Assembly (NCBI RefSeq): GCF_900141715.1
Contig: NZ_FQYK01000001.1
Span: 372,001 to 436,000 of the forward strand
Direction: 5' to 3'
Source: Algibacter luteus
GTDB taxonomy: Bacteria > Bacteroidota > Bacteroidia > Flavobacteriales > Flavobacteriaceae
DNA: 64,000 nucleotides
Below, piece by piece: positions 34,611 through 43,792 of this stretch; within the stretch, counting starts at the first letter, position 1, and every line of letters starts with the position of its first letter. Under the pieces are notes generated by a model. It was not told the origin of the DNA. It searched no databases and was given only the letters and a program-made list of their open reading frames with translations. Both the position numbers and the translations under genes were made by a program.

Positions 34611-34946
34611 ATGAATAGAAAGAATAAAATCATCAGAACCTGGAAAGGATGGACTTCACTAGAAAACGCACCTCTTTATGAAAGTATGCTTATCAATGAG
34701 GTGTTTCCAGAAGTGAAAAGAAAGGGTGTGGAAGGTTTGGAGAAAGTTAGTATTTCGACAATGGAAAAGAATGATGAAATGGAGTTTTTTCTTATCCTAC
34801 AATTTGATTCGTTGGATTCGGTAAAAATGTTTGCGGGTGAAAAATATGAAATGGCATATATTCCAGATAATGCAAAACGCGTTTTAGCGAGATATGATAA
34901 AACTGCTAAGCATTTTACCTTGAAAGAAGAATTAATATTAAAATAA
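34611..34946 (+). CDS. dimeric alpha/beta-barrel protein, antibiotic-biosynthesis-monooxygenase-like
   Basis: The 111-residue protein has the ferredoxin-like beta-alpha-beta pattern of the ABM/dimeric barrel superfamily: RTWKGWTSLENAPLYESMLINEVFPEV, then EFFLILQFDSLDSVKMFAGEKYEMAYIP. The typical F/W-x-S-L-D-S-V-x-x-F-A-G segment is clear. Members include small quinol oxygenases and heme-related proteins, but no catalytic residue can be named here. It starts 26 bases after the preceding gene, whose stop is near GTGTTACAACA, a motif shared with the cassette ends. Confidence 0.75.
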   Translation: MNRKNKIIRTWKGWTSLENAPLYESMLINEVFPEVKRKGVEGLEKVSISTMEKNDEMEFFLILQFDSLDSVKMFAGEKYEMAYIPDNAKRVLARYDKTAKHFTLKEELILK

Positions 34947-34948
34947 AA

Positions 34949-35071
34949 CTGTTGCCAACAATGGCAATAAGTAATGGCATGTTCTCGCCTACTTCCGAAA
35001 ATCCACGTAGATTTTTTATTTGATTTGTTTTTGCTAAATTAGTGCTTAACCAAAGGTTGTTGCAAGGTTAC
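34949..35071 (+). repeat. cassette-like intergenic repeat, copy 2
   Basis: It starts GTTGCCAACAATGGCA, holds a hairpin (GAAAATCCACGTAGATTTT) and then TTTTTGCTAAATTAGTGCTTAACCA, and ends GGTTGTTGCAAGG. The central block matches copy 1 at 34074. It lies between two unrelated small genes. Confidence 0.5.
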
Positions 35072-35101
35072 TACATTAACATCAAAAGTAATACCGAAAA
35101 A

Positions 35102-35611
35102 ATGAATATAACAGCATTAAACAATCTCACTCCATATTTTTTATTCATAATACTTATAATATTTAGTTCTTGCGAAAACACGAATAAAAAAGAAACAAGT
35201 AATCTTGATGAAATCCGTAATATGATGCAAGAATACAGACAGGCCTGGAAAAATGGAGATTCAGCTTCAGTTTTAAACAAATTGAGTGATGATATTATTC
35301 TTTTTCTACCTGGAAAAACAGGCAAACCAATAATCACTAAAAATAATGTTAGTGAGTTTTGGTTTCCAAAATCTGACATTAAGTACCCAATTATCCAATA
35401 TGAAGTAAAAAACGAAGACGTTGAAAGTTCAGGTGATATGGCATACTATCAAGGTCTCTCAAAACTTACTTGGTGTACTATAGAAAATGGGATTGCACGA
35501 GATACAATTCAGTCTGTATCGGAATTCACAAATATTCTTAAAAAAGAAGGTAGAAAATGGAAAATTTATAGAATAATGTATAATCTTAAAGATTCAAATT
35601 ATACACGTTAA
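35102..35611 (+). CDS. lipoprotein with SnoaL/DUF4440-like (NTF2 fold) domain
   Basis: The 169-residue lipoprotein (lipobox FSSC, Cys24) has an NTF2-like domain at about 40-165: IRNMMQEYRQAWKNGDSASVLNKLSDDIILFLPGK, then MAYYQGLSKLTW and KWKIYRIMYNL. Such domains bind small ligands or act in degradation and are common in Bacteroidetes lipoproteins. The start MNITALNNL gives a proper signal peptide; an ATG 60 bases earlier lies in the repeat. No specific substrate can be named. The 158-base gap after it holds GGTTGTTACAACC (35688-35700), possibly another repeat end. Confidence 0.75.
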   Translation: MNITALNNLTPYFLFIILIIFSSCENTNKKETSNLDEIRNMMQEYRQAWKNGDSASVLNKLSDDIILFLPGKTGKPIITKNNVSEFWFPKSDIKYPIIQYEVKNEDVESSGDMAYYQGLSKLTWCTIENGIARDTIQSVSEFTNILKKEGRKWKIYRIMYNLKDSNYTR

Positions 35612-35769
35612 GATAAACTAAGAGCTCCATATGTAGCTAGGTTTATAATTATTAAATGCATCTGCGTTTACGGTAAACTCCGGTAAGGTTGTTACAACCA
35701 CCTTAAAAGACCCATAATCAAAACCTCAGCGAAAAGAAAAAAATCTATCCGACATAAAAAATATTAAAA

Positions 35770-36834
35770 ATGACAAGATTTATCAAAAAAAACAAGCAAC
35801 ACATTGGGCTTCCACCAGATGAATTAATCTTTAGAGGTCAAAAAAAAATTGATCAAGTTTTACTTCGAATTATAGATTTTGATTCAACAAATCTAACAGA
35901 AGATTATGTTAAGACAGTTAAAGAGATAAGTGAGTTTCAGCACAAAAATACGGTTACTTGGATAAATGTTGATGGATTACACAATACCTCTATTATGGAG
36001 GAAATTACCTCAGCATTTAATCTTGACACTTTAGTGATGGCTGAAGTTCTAAACACTGAGGCACGACCCCGAGTTATTGAATATGACAACTGCACTTTAA
36101 TAACCATAAAAATGCTTCAAAACGATGATAATTCGAACAAAACCATTGTTGAGAACCTAAGTTTAATTCTTACCAAATCAGTACTAATTTCTTTTCAAGA
36201 GCGAAAAGGTGATGTTTTTGAACCTGTTAGAGAGCGCATCAGAAAACAAAAAAAGAGAATACGTAATGGCGGGACTGATTATTTAACTTTTGCCCTACTT
36301 GATATTGTGGTTGATAATTACCTTTATGTTATTAGTCTTTTGGGAGAAAAAATCGAAACTTTAGAAGAAACCTTGCTACTAAATCCGAATCAAAAAATAA
36401 TTAATGAAATTAATAATTATAAGCGCGAGTTGAACTTTTTGCGCAAAAGTATAAAGCCTGCCAAAGAGATGATATTCTCGTTAGCTAAATTAGATTCAGA
36501 CTATATTGGCGAAAGCACCCATGTGCATTACAAAGAGCTTGAAGATAATATTAGTCAAGCCAACGATGCCTCAGATGATTATCGCGAAATTCTATCCGAC
36601 CAATTGAATATTTATCACACGACCATAAGTAGCAAGCTTAACGATATCATGAAGTTTCTAACAGTTTTTTCAGTCATTTTTATTCCACTCACATTTATTG
36701 CAGGGATTTACGGAACTAATTTTGAATACGTTCCGGAACTTAGTTATAAGTATAGTTATTTTATAATGTGGGGTTTAATGATTGTTATTGCAGTAATCAT
36801 GTTACTATTTTTTAAAAATAAAAAATGGTTCTAG
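35770..36834 (+). CDS. CorA-family divalent cation transporter with altered GMN motif
   Basis: The 354-residue protein has the CorA layout: a cytoplasmic alpha/beta domain (about 1-230, WINVDGLHN, EVLNTEARPRVIEYDN), a long helix, and two C-terminal membrane segments (about 290-312 and 327-348) joined by the pore-entry loop. The signature Gly-Met-Asn reads Gly315-Thr316-Asn317 (YGTNF), followed by the usual EYVPEL. In CorA the GMN motif selects hydrated Mg2+, and ZntB has GIN, so the ion may differ. It is followed in the same direction by a cation-chloride-cotransporter-like gene. Confident family, uncertain ion. Confidence 0.9.
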   Translation: MTRFIKKNKQHIGLPPDELIFRGQKKIDQVLLRIIDFDSTNLTEDYVKTVKEISEFQHKNTVTWINVDGLHNTSIMEEITSAFNLDTLVMAEVLNTEARPRVIEYDNCTLITIKMLQNDDNSNKTIVENLSLILTKSVLISFQERKGDVFEPVRERIRKQKKRIRNGGTDYLTFALLDIVVDNYLYVISLLGEKIETLEETLLLNPNQKIINEINNYKRELNFLRKSIKPAKEMIFSLAKLDSDYIGESTHVHYKELEDNISQANDASDDYREILSDQLNIYHTTISSKLNDIMKFLTVFSVIFIPLTFIAGIYGTNFEYVPELSYKYSYFIMWGLMIVIAVIMLLFFKNKKWF

Positions 36835-36989
36835 CACTAAAAAAATTATAACACAATGTTGTGCGCGTAACCATAAAGGTCTTTCCTTTTTTACTATCTT
36901 AGTTCTATTGCCTCAAAACCATAGAAATCACCTTTTGCACGAGCTTCAATTGTATCGTGAATGAGTTGTTGGCACTAAATTAACAGGAC

Positions 36990-39167
36990 ATGAGTAAGAA
37001 AACTTTTGGAACACTTGCTGGGGTTTTTACACCAACCACTTTAACCATACTTGGTGTAATCATGTACATTCGCCAACCTTGGGTTGTTGGTAATGCTGGT
37101 ATTGTTGGGGCGTTGGCCATATTATTAATTTCGGTTGCCATTACCTTAAGTACTGCATTAAGTTTATCTTCTATCACTACTAATGTTCGAATTGGTGCAG
37201 GTGGCGCTTTTAGTATTATTTCAAAATCTTTAGGTTTAGAAATTGGAGGTGCCATTGGTATTCCGTTTTATATCGCACAAGCTTTAGCTGTGGCCATGTA
37301 TGTTTTTGGGTTCCGGGAAGGATTGGTATCCATTTTGCCTTATTTTAATCCTTTAATTTTGGATATCCTTATTTTCTCTGTGGTTATGACCATTGCGTTT
37401 ATAAGTACGAGTTTTGCTTTTAAAATTCAATACGTTATACTTGGTATTATAGTGTTGTCGTTAATTTCTATTTTCGGCGCGCTTTTCGTCACGGATTTAA
37501 ACTACGACTTTGAATTATTCGGGAAGTATCCAGGGTCTATAGAAAATAATTTTGGCGGCACCTCATTTTGGGTTGTTTTTGCTGTGTTTTTTCCCGCAGT
37601 TACAGGAGTTATGGCTGGTGCTAATATGTCTGGAGATTTAACTAGTCCGCGAAAAAGTATTCCAAAAGGTACGATTTCGGCAGTGATATTAACCACCCTT
37701 ATTTATATCAGTTTAATTTTTGTAGCCTCACTTCTAGCAACTCCAGATGAAATGGTTTCAAACTATAATTTGTTTATAGACAAAGCACTTTATAGCCCCA
37801 TTGTACTTGCAGGATTATTAGGTGCTACATTATCCTCAGCTTTAGGTTCTTTTATTGGTGCGCCTAGAATCATGCTTGCTTTAGCTGAAAAAGGTATTTT
37901 ACCAAAGAGTAAAGAGCTTGCAAAAACATCAAAAAAAGGTGAACCCATAAATTCGATGTTAATAACGGCAGTTATTGTATTTATTGGTATTTCTTTACGA
38001 GATTTAAATACCATTGCGCCCATATTAACCATGTTTTTTATGATTACCTATGCTATGGTTAATATTGTGGTACTTGTTGAACAATCGTTGAATTTACCAA
38101 GTTACAGGCCAACGTTAAAAGTACCCTTAATTGTTCCTGCAATTGGTGCTTTTGGGTCTATTGCCATTATGTTTGTGATAAACGTGATTGTTGCGTTAAC
38201 CTCGCTTATTTTAATATTTCTGTTTTACTTCTATTTGGTTAATTTGAAATTAAAATCGGAAGCTGGTGATTCCAGAAGTGGTCTTTTTACAGCACTTGCT
38301 GAGTGGGCCACAAAAAAATCGAGTAATCTGAGTCCACAGAAAGAAGTCAGATCATGGCGTCCTGATCTTTTAATACCTATGAGTATGCCTAAGGAGATAA
38401 GAAGCTCATACAAATTGATTCATTCCATTATTCACCCGAATGGTTCTATAAAAATACTAGCCTTGTTTCATGAAAATCCAGAAGAACAGAAAACTATTGA
38501 GGAGTTTTTAATAAATGCATCTCAAAAATATAAGGAAAGTGGCATTTCGGTGTCGTATGCATTTGTTGAAAACCGAGAGCTTAATACCACCATAAATATT
38601 AGCATGCAATCGCTTAACGCCGCTTTTTTTAAGCCTAATGTAATTTTTGCAAGTGTAGACACTGGTAATGCCGATTTAGATTTTTACGACAAGCTCATTA
38701 CAGATGTTAAAAAAAACAATTTTGGAATGATTTTATACATTCCGTTTTCTACAGCAAGTTTAGCTATTGAAAAAAACATAAACCTCTGGTTAACGAACAT
38801 ACCAACCAATTGGAGAGAAACTTTTAATATTGGAAATAATGATTTGTCAACCCTTTTATCGCTTTTAATTTGTAAGAATTGGAAAGGTGAAATTGATGTG
38901 ATTATTGTTGATGACACTCAAAACACTCAATTTTCTGAAACAGATATTGAAGACATTAAAACCATGATTAGATTCCCTAACAAAACGACTATTAGCGTTA
39001 AAAACGGGAACCTTTTAGACAACGTTAAAAAATACCGAAACGCCGATGTTAATATTTTTAGTGTTGATGCAGATATGACTACTGCCGACATGATTAGCAT
39101 AGTCTATGAATCACGAATCTCTGGTATTTTCTGCGTAGATTCTAACTTAGAGAATGTTTTGGTTTAA
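36990..39167 (+). CDS. cation-chloride cotransporter-like permease (SLC12/APC superfamily)
   Basis: The 725-residue protein has about twelve membrane segments (about 1-425) and a cytoplasmic C-terminal domain (about 440-725). The first segment reads GTLAGVFTPTTLTILGVIMYIRQPWVVG and is typical of SLC12-type transporters; VFFPAVTGVMAGANMSGDLTSPRKSIPKG (about 197-225) is the family hallmark. Eukaryotic members move Na+/K+ with Cl-; prokaryotic ones are less studied and may carry cations or amino acids. The C-terminal part resembles the SLC12 regulatory domain. Together with the CorA-like gene 155 bases upstream it suggests an ion-balance role. The 155-base gap contains ACACAATGTTGTGCGCG and GTTGTTGGCAC, possible cassette ends. 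Confidence 0.87.
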   Translation: MSKKTFGTLAGVFTPTTLTILGVIMYIRQPWVVGNAGIVGALAILLISVAITLSTALSLSSITTNVRIGAGGAFSIISKSLGLEIGGAIGIPFYIAQALAVAMYVFGFREGLVSILPYFNPLILDILIFSVVMTIAFISTSFAFKIQYVILGIIVLSLISIFGALFVTDLNYDFELFGKYPGSIENNFGGTSFWVVFAVFFPAVTGVMAGANMSGDLTSPRKSIPKGTISAVILTTLIYISLIFVASLLATPDEMVSNYNLFIDKALYSPIVLAGLLGATLSSALGSFIGAPRIMLALAEKGILPKSKELAKTSKKGEPINSMLITAVIVFIGISLRDLNTIAPILTMFFMITYAMVNIVVLVEQSLNLPSYRPTLKVPLIVPAIGAFGSIAIMFVINVIVALTSLILIFLFYFYLVNLKLKSEAGDSRSGLFTALAEWATKKSSNLSPQKEVRSWRPDLLIPMSMPKEIRSSYKLIHSIIHPNGSIKILALFHENPEEQKTIEEFLINASQKYKESGISVSYAFVENRELNTTINISMQSLNAAFFKPNVIFASVDTGNADLDFYDKLITDVKKNNFGMILYIPFSTASLAIEKNINLWLTNIPTNWRETFNIGNNDLSTLLSLLICKNWKGEIDVIIVDDTQNTQFSETDIEDIKTMIRFPNKTTISVKNGNLLDNVKKYRNADVNIFSVDADMTTADMISIVYESRISGIFCVDSNLENVLV

Positions 39168-39205
39168 TTCATTGACACCCGAAAGATATAGCTTAACGCT
39201 GGTTT

Positions 39206-39314
39206 GCGTTAGGGATTGCAGCGGCATCCTTTTTTTGCTGCCATATATGGCAAAAAAAGATATAGCGGAAAGCCCGACCCTTGTGGTAACCTGCCTACCG
39301 GCAGGCAGGCGCCC
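39206..39314 (+). repeat. dispersed structured repeat, copy 3 (long form)
   Basis: Starts GCGTTAGGGATTG and ends GGCGCCC. The inner stem ATCCTTTTTTTGC / GCAAAAAAAGAT is longer than in other copies, yet the two arms still pair, so the arms change together. The 3' block GCGGAAAGCCCGACCCTTG is conserved. Between GGTAAC and GCCC lies a 20-base palindromic insertion. Confidence 0.87.
39290..39309. repeat. 20-base GC-rich palindrome, copy 2
   Basis: CCTGCC-TACCGG-CAGGCAGG, an inverted repeat with one mismatched pair, inside dispersed repeat copy 3. Identical in sequence to the palindrome at 51529. Confidence 0.82.
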
Positions 39315-39403
39315 AAACTTTAACATTAACCCACGAGATTTATAAAAACTTTAAGACAATTTCGGGCTAACTTTAAAACTTAGAAAACCTTAAAATTTCA
39401 GAT

Positions 39404-39931
39404 ATGAAAAAATCAACTCTATTATCCACTTTAATTTGTGCCTTTACTTTGCTTTTTGCAACCCAGATAAACGCACAAAAATTTGCAAAATTAGACAAGA
39501 GCCCTCTAGATATTACCTATTACAAAACCGACCGTAATGCACCGCCTATGGTAAAGGTGATTTATAGCAGACCACAGCTTAAAGGGCGCGAATTAAGCAA
39601 ACTTGCTCCTAACGGTAAAGTTTGGAGAACGGGCGCTAATGAGGCGAGCGAAATTACATTTTACAACGACTCTAAATTTGGAGGAAAGCCTGTTGAAGCA
39701 GGAACTTATTCGTTATTTACAATTCCTGGTGAAACTGAATGGACTGTTATTTTGAATAAAGATTTGGATGTTTGGGGCGCCTACAATTATAATGAAAGTA
39801 ATGACGTGTTACGAGTAAAAGCTCCTGTGAGTCAAGGCGAATTGGTTGAAGCATTTTCAATTGGATTTCATGATGGCAACATGTATTTAGCTTGGGGAAC
39901 TACGAGGGTTGCTGTTCCTGTGAGTCAATAA
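39404..39931 (+). CDS. DUF2911 secreted protein
   Basis: The 175-residue protein has a signal peptide (1-24, INA-QK) and the DUF2911 domain (about 35-172): VKVIYSRPQLKGRELSKLAPNGKVWRTGANEASEITFYND, then AGTYSLFTIPGETEWTVILNK and the WGAYNYNESNDVLRV block. The family is common in Bacteroidetes and of unknown function. It appears monocistronic, with a repeat copy upstream and a bidirectional terminator downstream. Confidence 0.9.
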   Translation: MKKSTLLSTLICAFTLLFATQINAQKFAKLDKSPLDITYYKTDRNAPPMVKVIYSRPQLKGRELSKLAPNGKVWRTGANEASEITFYNDSKFGGKPVEAGTYSLFTIPGETEWTVILNKDLDVWGAYNYNESNDVLRVKAPVSQGELVEAFSIGFHDGNMYLAWGTTRVAVPVSQ

Positions 39932-40002
39932 CATAGATTTGTTGAGATTTTTTATGGGACTTAAAATAGTTTCCTAAAAAGATAGTCTCAAAAATTATTT
40001 AC

Positions 40003-40037
40003 AAAAAAAATGCCTTGAAATTCAAGGCATTTTTTTT
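40003..40037. terminator. bidirectional terminator between the DUF2911 gene and queE
   Basis: Stem AAAATGCCTTGAA / TTCAAGGCATTTT with extra A and T runs at the ends; its 3' T run overlaps the last bases of queE. Confidence 0.92.
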
Positions 40038-40665
40038 ACGGAATATTTAAATATTTATGTGTTTGTAGTGACACTTTCCACTTTGGGTTTTTCATCACAT
40101 AATCTACTATTTCGGGCACTACTTTATCGCGCTTGCTCCACTCGGGTTGTAGGTACAAAATACAATCTTTATTGACCTTTGCAGCTTGCTCTTCAGCAAA
40201 ACGAAAATCGTCTTTATTATAGATTATCATTTTAAGTTCATCTGCTTCAGCATATACCTCTTCTGTTGGAAGCTTCATTTTTTTTGGAGATAAGCAAATC
40301 CAATCCCACACTCCAGTTAACTTATAAGCTCCTGAAGTTTCAATATGCGTTTGCAATCCTTCTGCTTTTAATTTTGTGGTTAATAGCGTCATATCCCAGG
40401 TTAAAGGCTCGCCTCCAGTTACCACAATGGTATCACTATATTTTTTGGCATTTGCTACAATTTTATCAGTTTCGGTAGGCGGATGTAAATTAGCATTCCA
40501 GCTTTCTTTAACATCACACCAATGGCAGCCAACATCGCAACCACCAATACGCACAAAATAGGCAGCAGTTCCTTTAAAATACCCTTCACCTTGAATGGTA
40601 TAAAACTCCTCCATAAGTGGGAGCATTTCGCCTTTATTAACTAATTCTTGTATCTCTAAATTCAT
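40036..40665 (-). CDS. queE: 7-carboxy-7-deazaguanine synthase
   Basis: QueE is a radical-SAM enzyme that contracts 6-carboxy-tetrahydropterin to 7-carboxy-7-deazaguanine in the queuosine pathway. The 209-residue protein has the QueE-specific cluster motif Cys43-x3-Cys47-x2-Cys50 (GGCDVGCHWCD), EEFYTIQGEGYFKGTAAYFVRI before it, and VVTGGEPL (about 77-84). No other queuosine gene is present in the window. A TATCTTTG box (40680-40673, minus strand) just upstream of the ATG fits a -7 element. The C-terminus (SLQTHKYLNIP) is complete, with a terminator just after. Confidence 0.94.
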   Translation of the reverse strand: MNLEIQELVNKGEMLPLMEEFYTIQGEGYFKGTAAYFVRIGGCDVGCHWCDVKESWNANLHPPTETDKIVANAKKYSDTIVVTGGEPLTWDMTLLTTKLKAEGLQTHIETSGAYKLTGVWDWICLSPKKMKLPTEEVYAEADELKMIIYNKDDFRFAEEQAAKVNKDCILYLQPEWSKRDKVVPEIVDYVMKNPKWKVSLQTHKYLNIP

Positions 40666-40788
40666 AAGTGTGCAAAGATATGTATTCCCCTTTAAATGTT
40701 AATAGTATTGCTATTTAATTGTTTTTATTTAATTTTTTTTAAATTAGCCCAAGTTTACTGAAGTAAATTGCTCAAAACTCTCTCAATA

Positions 40789-41508
40789 ATGAAAAATATA
40801 GTATGTTCCATACTTATGCTTTTATGCATGCAATATGGCTATACTCAAGTCGGAATTGGTACTACCACCCCAGACAACTCCTCCATTTTAGATATTGAAT
40901 CGAATAGTCAAGGCGTTTTATTGCCAAGACTCACGACAGCCCAAAGAAATGCCATAGTTAATCCTGCAAATGGCTTGTTATTTTATAATACAGATTTGGC
41001 TGAGTTTCAGTTCAATAATGGAAATACGGCAACTCCTGATTGGATAAAAACTTCAAGAAATCCATGTGTAAAATACAGTAATAATGCCGGAGATACTGCA
41101 CAAAACATTAATAGTAATGCAGCAGGTAACGCTCCAATTGTTAGCACCTTAGAATGGAATGATAATACTGCACTTTACAATGCCAATGTAGCTTTAAACA
41201 CCATTACCGTAAATACAACTGGTCGTTACAGAGTATCTGTAAACATGTCATTAATTACAGCTACTACAACTGCAAGACTAAGCCCTGAAATTTGGATTGA
41301 AATAAATGGCATACAAAGAGGCACCTATGCTTCAACAGGATATATAAGAAATAACAATGGTCATCGAGAAAGTTCATTACACATAACGGAGGTTTTTGAA
41401 TTAAATGCTAATGATGTAATTTCGGTTGCGCATGTAAGAACTGCAAGTGCAGGGACAGTTACTTTACGTTCTGCAGGTTCTTCGAACATCTACATTGAGA
41501 AAATTTAA
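40789..41508 (+). CDS. secreted C1q/TNF-like jelly-roll protein, hypothetical
   Basis: The 239-residue protein has a signal peptide (1-19, YGYT-QV), the motif VGIGTTTPDNSSILDIES with LLPRLTTAQRNAIVNPANGLLFYNTD (typical start of flavobacterial surface or fibre-like proteins), and a C-terminal beta-rich domain (about 110-239; YNANVALNTITVNTTGRYRVSVNMS...) resembling the C1q/TNF jelly roll. Function unknown; adhesion or a surface layer is possible. The ATG at 40789 is preferred over one 21 bases earlier. An AT-rich 120-base gap separates it from queE. Confidence 0.72.
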   Translation: MKNIVCSILMLLCMQYGYTQVGIGTTTPDNSSILDIESNSQGVLLPRLTTAQRNAIVNPANGLLFYNTDLAEFQFNNGNTATPDWIKTSRNPCVKYSNNAGDTAQNINSNAAGNAPIVSTLEWNDNTALYNANVALNTITVNTTGRYRVSVNMSLITATTTARLSPEIWIEINGIQRGTYASTGYIRNNNGHRESSLHITEVFELNANDVISVAHVRTASAGTVTLRSAGSSNIYIEKI

Positions 41509-41581
41509 TATTTCTTCTTACAACTCTCAGATATTTTTTTCTTGTTCATTTTTCGTGTATTTTTAGGCAAAATTAGAATAC

Positions 41582-43126
41582 ATGGATAGGAAGGAAACTT
41601 TTTTTAAATACATTACTGAAGGCAATACAACAAAAGGCGATTATATTCCTGTTGGTGCCGCCATGTTAGATGGTGAAACTGTTACCGGAGCACATGTAAA
41701 GATTCCTTTAAAAACCATGAACAGACATGGTTTAATTGCTGGTGCTACTGGTACTGGAAAGACAAAATCTTTACAAGTTTTAGCTGAAAATTTAAGCGAT
41801 AAAGGTATTCCAGTATTATTAATGGATATCAAAGGAGATTTGAGTGGTTTAGCTCAACCAAGTCCTGGGCACCCTAAAATTGATGAGCGCCATGAAAAGA
41901 TAGGACTTCCTTTTGAAGCTAAACCGTTTCCAGTTGAGATTTTAACCCTTTCTGAACAAGATGGCGTTCGATTAAGAGCAACTGTAAGTGAATTTGGTCC
42001 AGTATTACTTTCTAGGATTTTAGATTTATCTGAAGCACAATCTGGTGTTGTTGCTGTTATTTTTCAATATTGTGATGATAACAAATTACCGCTTTTAGAT
42101 TTAAAAGATTTTAAAAAGATTTTACAATTTGCTACTCAAGAAGGAAAAGCAGAGTTTAGCGAAGCATACGGAAGAATTTCAACAGCTTCAACTGGTGCGA
42201 TACTTAGAAAAGTAGTTGAATTAGAACAACAAGGGGCCGATTTGTTTTTTGGAGAAACCTCTTTCGATACACAAGACTTACTTAGAGTTGATGATGACGG
42301 ACGTGGTTACATCAATATCTTGAGACTTACTGATATTCAAGATCGCCCGAAACTATTTTCAACGTTCATGTTAAGTTTATTGGCTGAAATTTATTCTACA
42401 TTTCCTGAGCAAGGAGACAGTGATCGTCCAGAACTTATTCTGTTTATAGATGAAGCACACTTAATTTTTAATGAAGCCTCGAAAGCACTATTAAACCAAA
42501 TTGAAAGTATCGTTAAACTGATAAGAAGTAAAGGTGTTGGCTTATATTTTGTTACTCAAAACCCAACAGATGTTCCTGAAGCAGTTTTAGGGCAACTCGG
42601 TTTAAAAATACAACATGCTTTAAGAGCATTTACAGCAAAAGATAGAAAAGCCATAAAATTAACAGCGCAAAATTATCCTGACTCTGAGTATTATGATACA
42701 GCAGAAGTTTTAACCTCTTTAGGAATTGGTGAAGCGTTGGTTTCTGCCTTAGATGAAAAAGGACGCCCAACACCTCTTGCAGCAACCATGATGCGCGCTC
42801 CAATGAGTAGAATGGATGTTTTAACCGATGCTGAATTAAACACCTTACTCTCGAATTCTAAAATGGTGAAGAAATACAACGAAACCATTGATAGGGATAG
42901 TGCTTACGAAATGCTGAATGAAAAAATCAAACAGGCTGAAGCTGATGAAGCTAAAGAGAAAGCTCGTAAAGAGAAAGAAGCTCTTAAAAAAGCTGAGTCT
43001 AAGGCCAAAGCTAAAACTTCTACACGTCGTCGTAGTACTGCCATGAATCCTGTTGTTAAAGTCTTAACAAGTGCCACATTTATTCGCAGTGTGTTTGGTA
43101 TTTTAACTAAAGTCATGAAGAAATAG
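41582..43126 (+). CDS. HerA-like ATPase, DUF853 family
   Basis: The 514-residue protein has the DUF853 / helicase HerA C-terminal-like fold: Walker A GATGTGKTKS (about 54-63), DIKGDLSGLAQ after strand 2, Walker B LILFIDEAHLIFNEA (about 281-295) and the arginine-finger region QNPTDVPEAVLGQLGLKIQHALRAF. A Lys/Ala/Glu-rich coiled region (about 445-490) and a short hydrophobic C-terminus follow. HerA-type ATPases move DNA, but no NurA partner lies nearby and the cellular role of DUF853 is unknown. It stands alone in the same direction as its neighbours. Confidence 0.88.
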   Translation: MDRKETFFKYITEGNTTKGDYIPVGAAMLDGETVTGAHVKIPLKTMNRHGLIAGATGTGKTKSLQVLAENLSDKGIPVLLMDIKGDLSGLAQPSPGHPKIDERHEKIGLPFEAKPFPVEILTLSEQDGVRLRATVSEFGPVLLSRILDLSEAQSGVVAVIFQYCDDNKLPLLDLKDFKKILQFATQEGKAEFSEAYGRISTASTGAILRKVVELEQQGADLFFGETSFDTQDLLRVDDDGRGYINILRLTDIQDRPKLFSTFMLSLLAEIYSTFPEQGDSDRPELILFIDEAHLIFNEASKALLNQIESIVKLIRSKGVGLYFVTQNPTDVPEAVLGQLGLKIQHALRAFTAKDRKAIKLTAQNYPDSEYYDTAEVLTSLGIGEALVSALDEKGRPTPLAATMMRAPMSRMDVLTDAELNTLLSNSKMVKKYNETIDRDSAYEMLNEKIKQAEADEAKEKARKEKEALKKAESKAKAKTSTRRRSTAMNPVVKVLTSATFIRSVFGILTKVMKK

Positions 43127-43222
43127 CCTTAACATTGGCTCTAAAATTTTTAATTTCATTCGTTCAACTAATAGTGCTAAAGCTACCTGTTGAATACCCT
43201 AATCTTGAATATAACTCAATCA

Positions 43223-43780
43223 ATGAACAAATTTTTATTAAGCATTATATTAATTTCTGTTCTCTTTTCAAGTTGCAAAAAAGAGCAGAATCCTTTTGAA
43301 ATTGGTAAGCAGCACTTAGGCTTGCTAACAGATTCAACGCAAGTAAAAGAATTAAAAAATATCTACGTGAACGACTCGATCGTTAAATTTATTAGTGGCG
43401 ATGAGTTTACAGGCAATATCAATAACATAGAAATATTTGAAAAAGGAGGTGAAAAGTTATTAACCCTAACACCAAAACAAGCTTTAGACTCTACCTCAAC
43501 TATTGGTAGTGTTCGTATACTTGACGATCGTTTTAAAACAAATAAAAATATTAGCGTAATTAGTACTTTTAAAGATATTAACAGCAACTATAAAATATCT
43601 AGAATTAGCAACCTCATCAACTCTATAGTTATTGCAGTAGATGAGATTAATTCGAATTTTACTATAGATAAAAAAGAACTTCCAGCGAATCTAAGATTTG
43701 ATATGAACTTAAAATTTGAACCCACACACATTCCAGATGACGCTAAAGTGAAATACTTTTTTGTTAATTGGAATAACTAA
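43223..43780 (+). CDS. lipoprotein of unknown function
   Basis: The 185-residue lipoprotein has lipobox FSSC (Cys18) followed by KKEQNPFEIGKQHLGLLTDSTQVKEL, then a beta-rich part (about 55-185) without recognised motif. It starts 96 bases after the HerA-like gene and ends 12 bases before the YitT gene, so it is likely co-transcribed with YitT. The in-frame ATG 33 bases earlier gives no better signal sequence. No family recognised. Confidence 0.72.
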   Translation: MNKFLLSIILISVLFSSCKKEQNPFEIGKQHLGLLTDSTQVKELKNIYVNDSIVKFISGDEFTGNINNIEIFEKGGEKLLTLTPKQALDSTSTIGSVRILDDRFKTNKNISVISTFKDINSNYKISRISNLINSIVIAVDEINSNFTIDKKELPANLRFDMNLKFEPTHIPDDAKVKYFFVNWNN

Positions 43781-43792
43781 TACCAGAATAAT

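Noticed and set aside
39154-39345. 63-residue plus-strand frame containing CLPAGR
   Set aside because: It reads through repeat copy 3 and its palindrome and overlaps the permease end; spurious.
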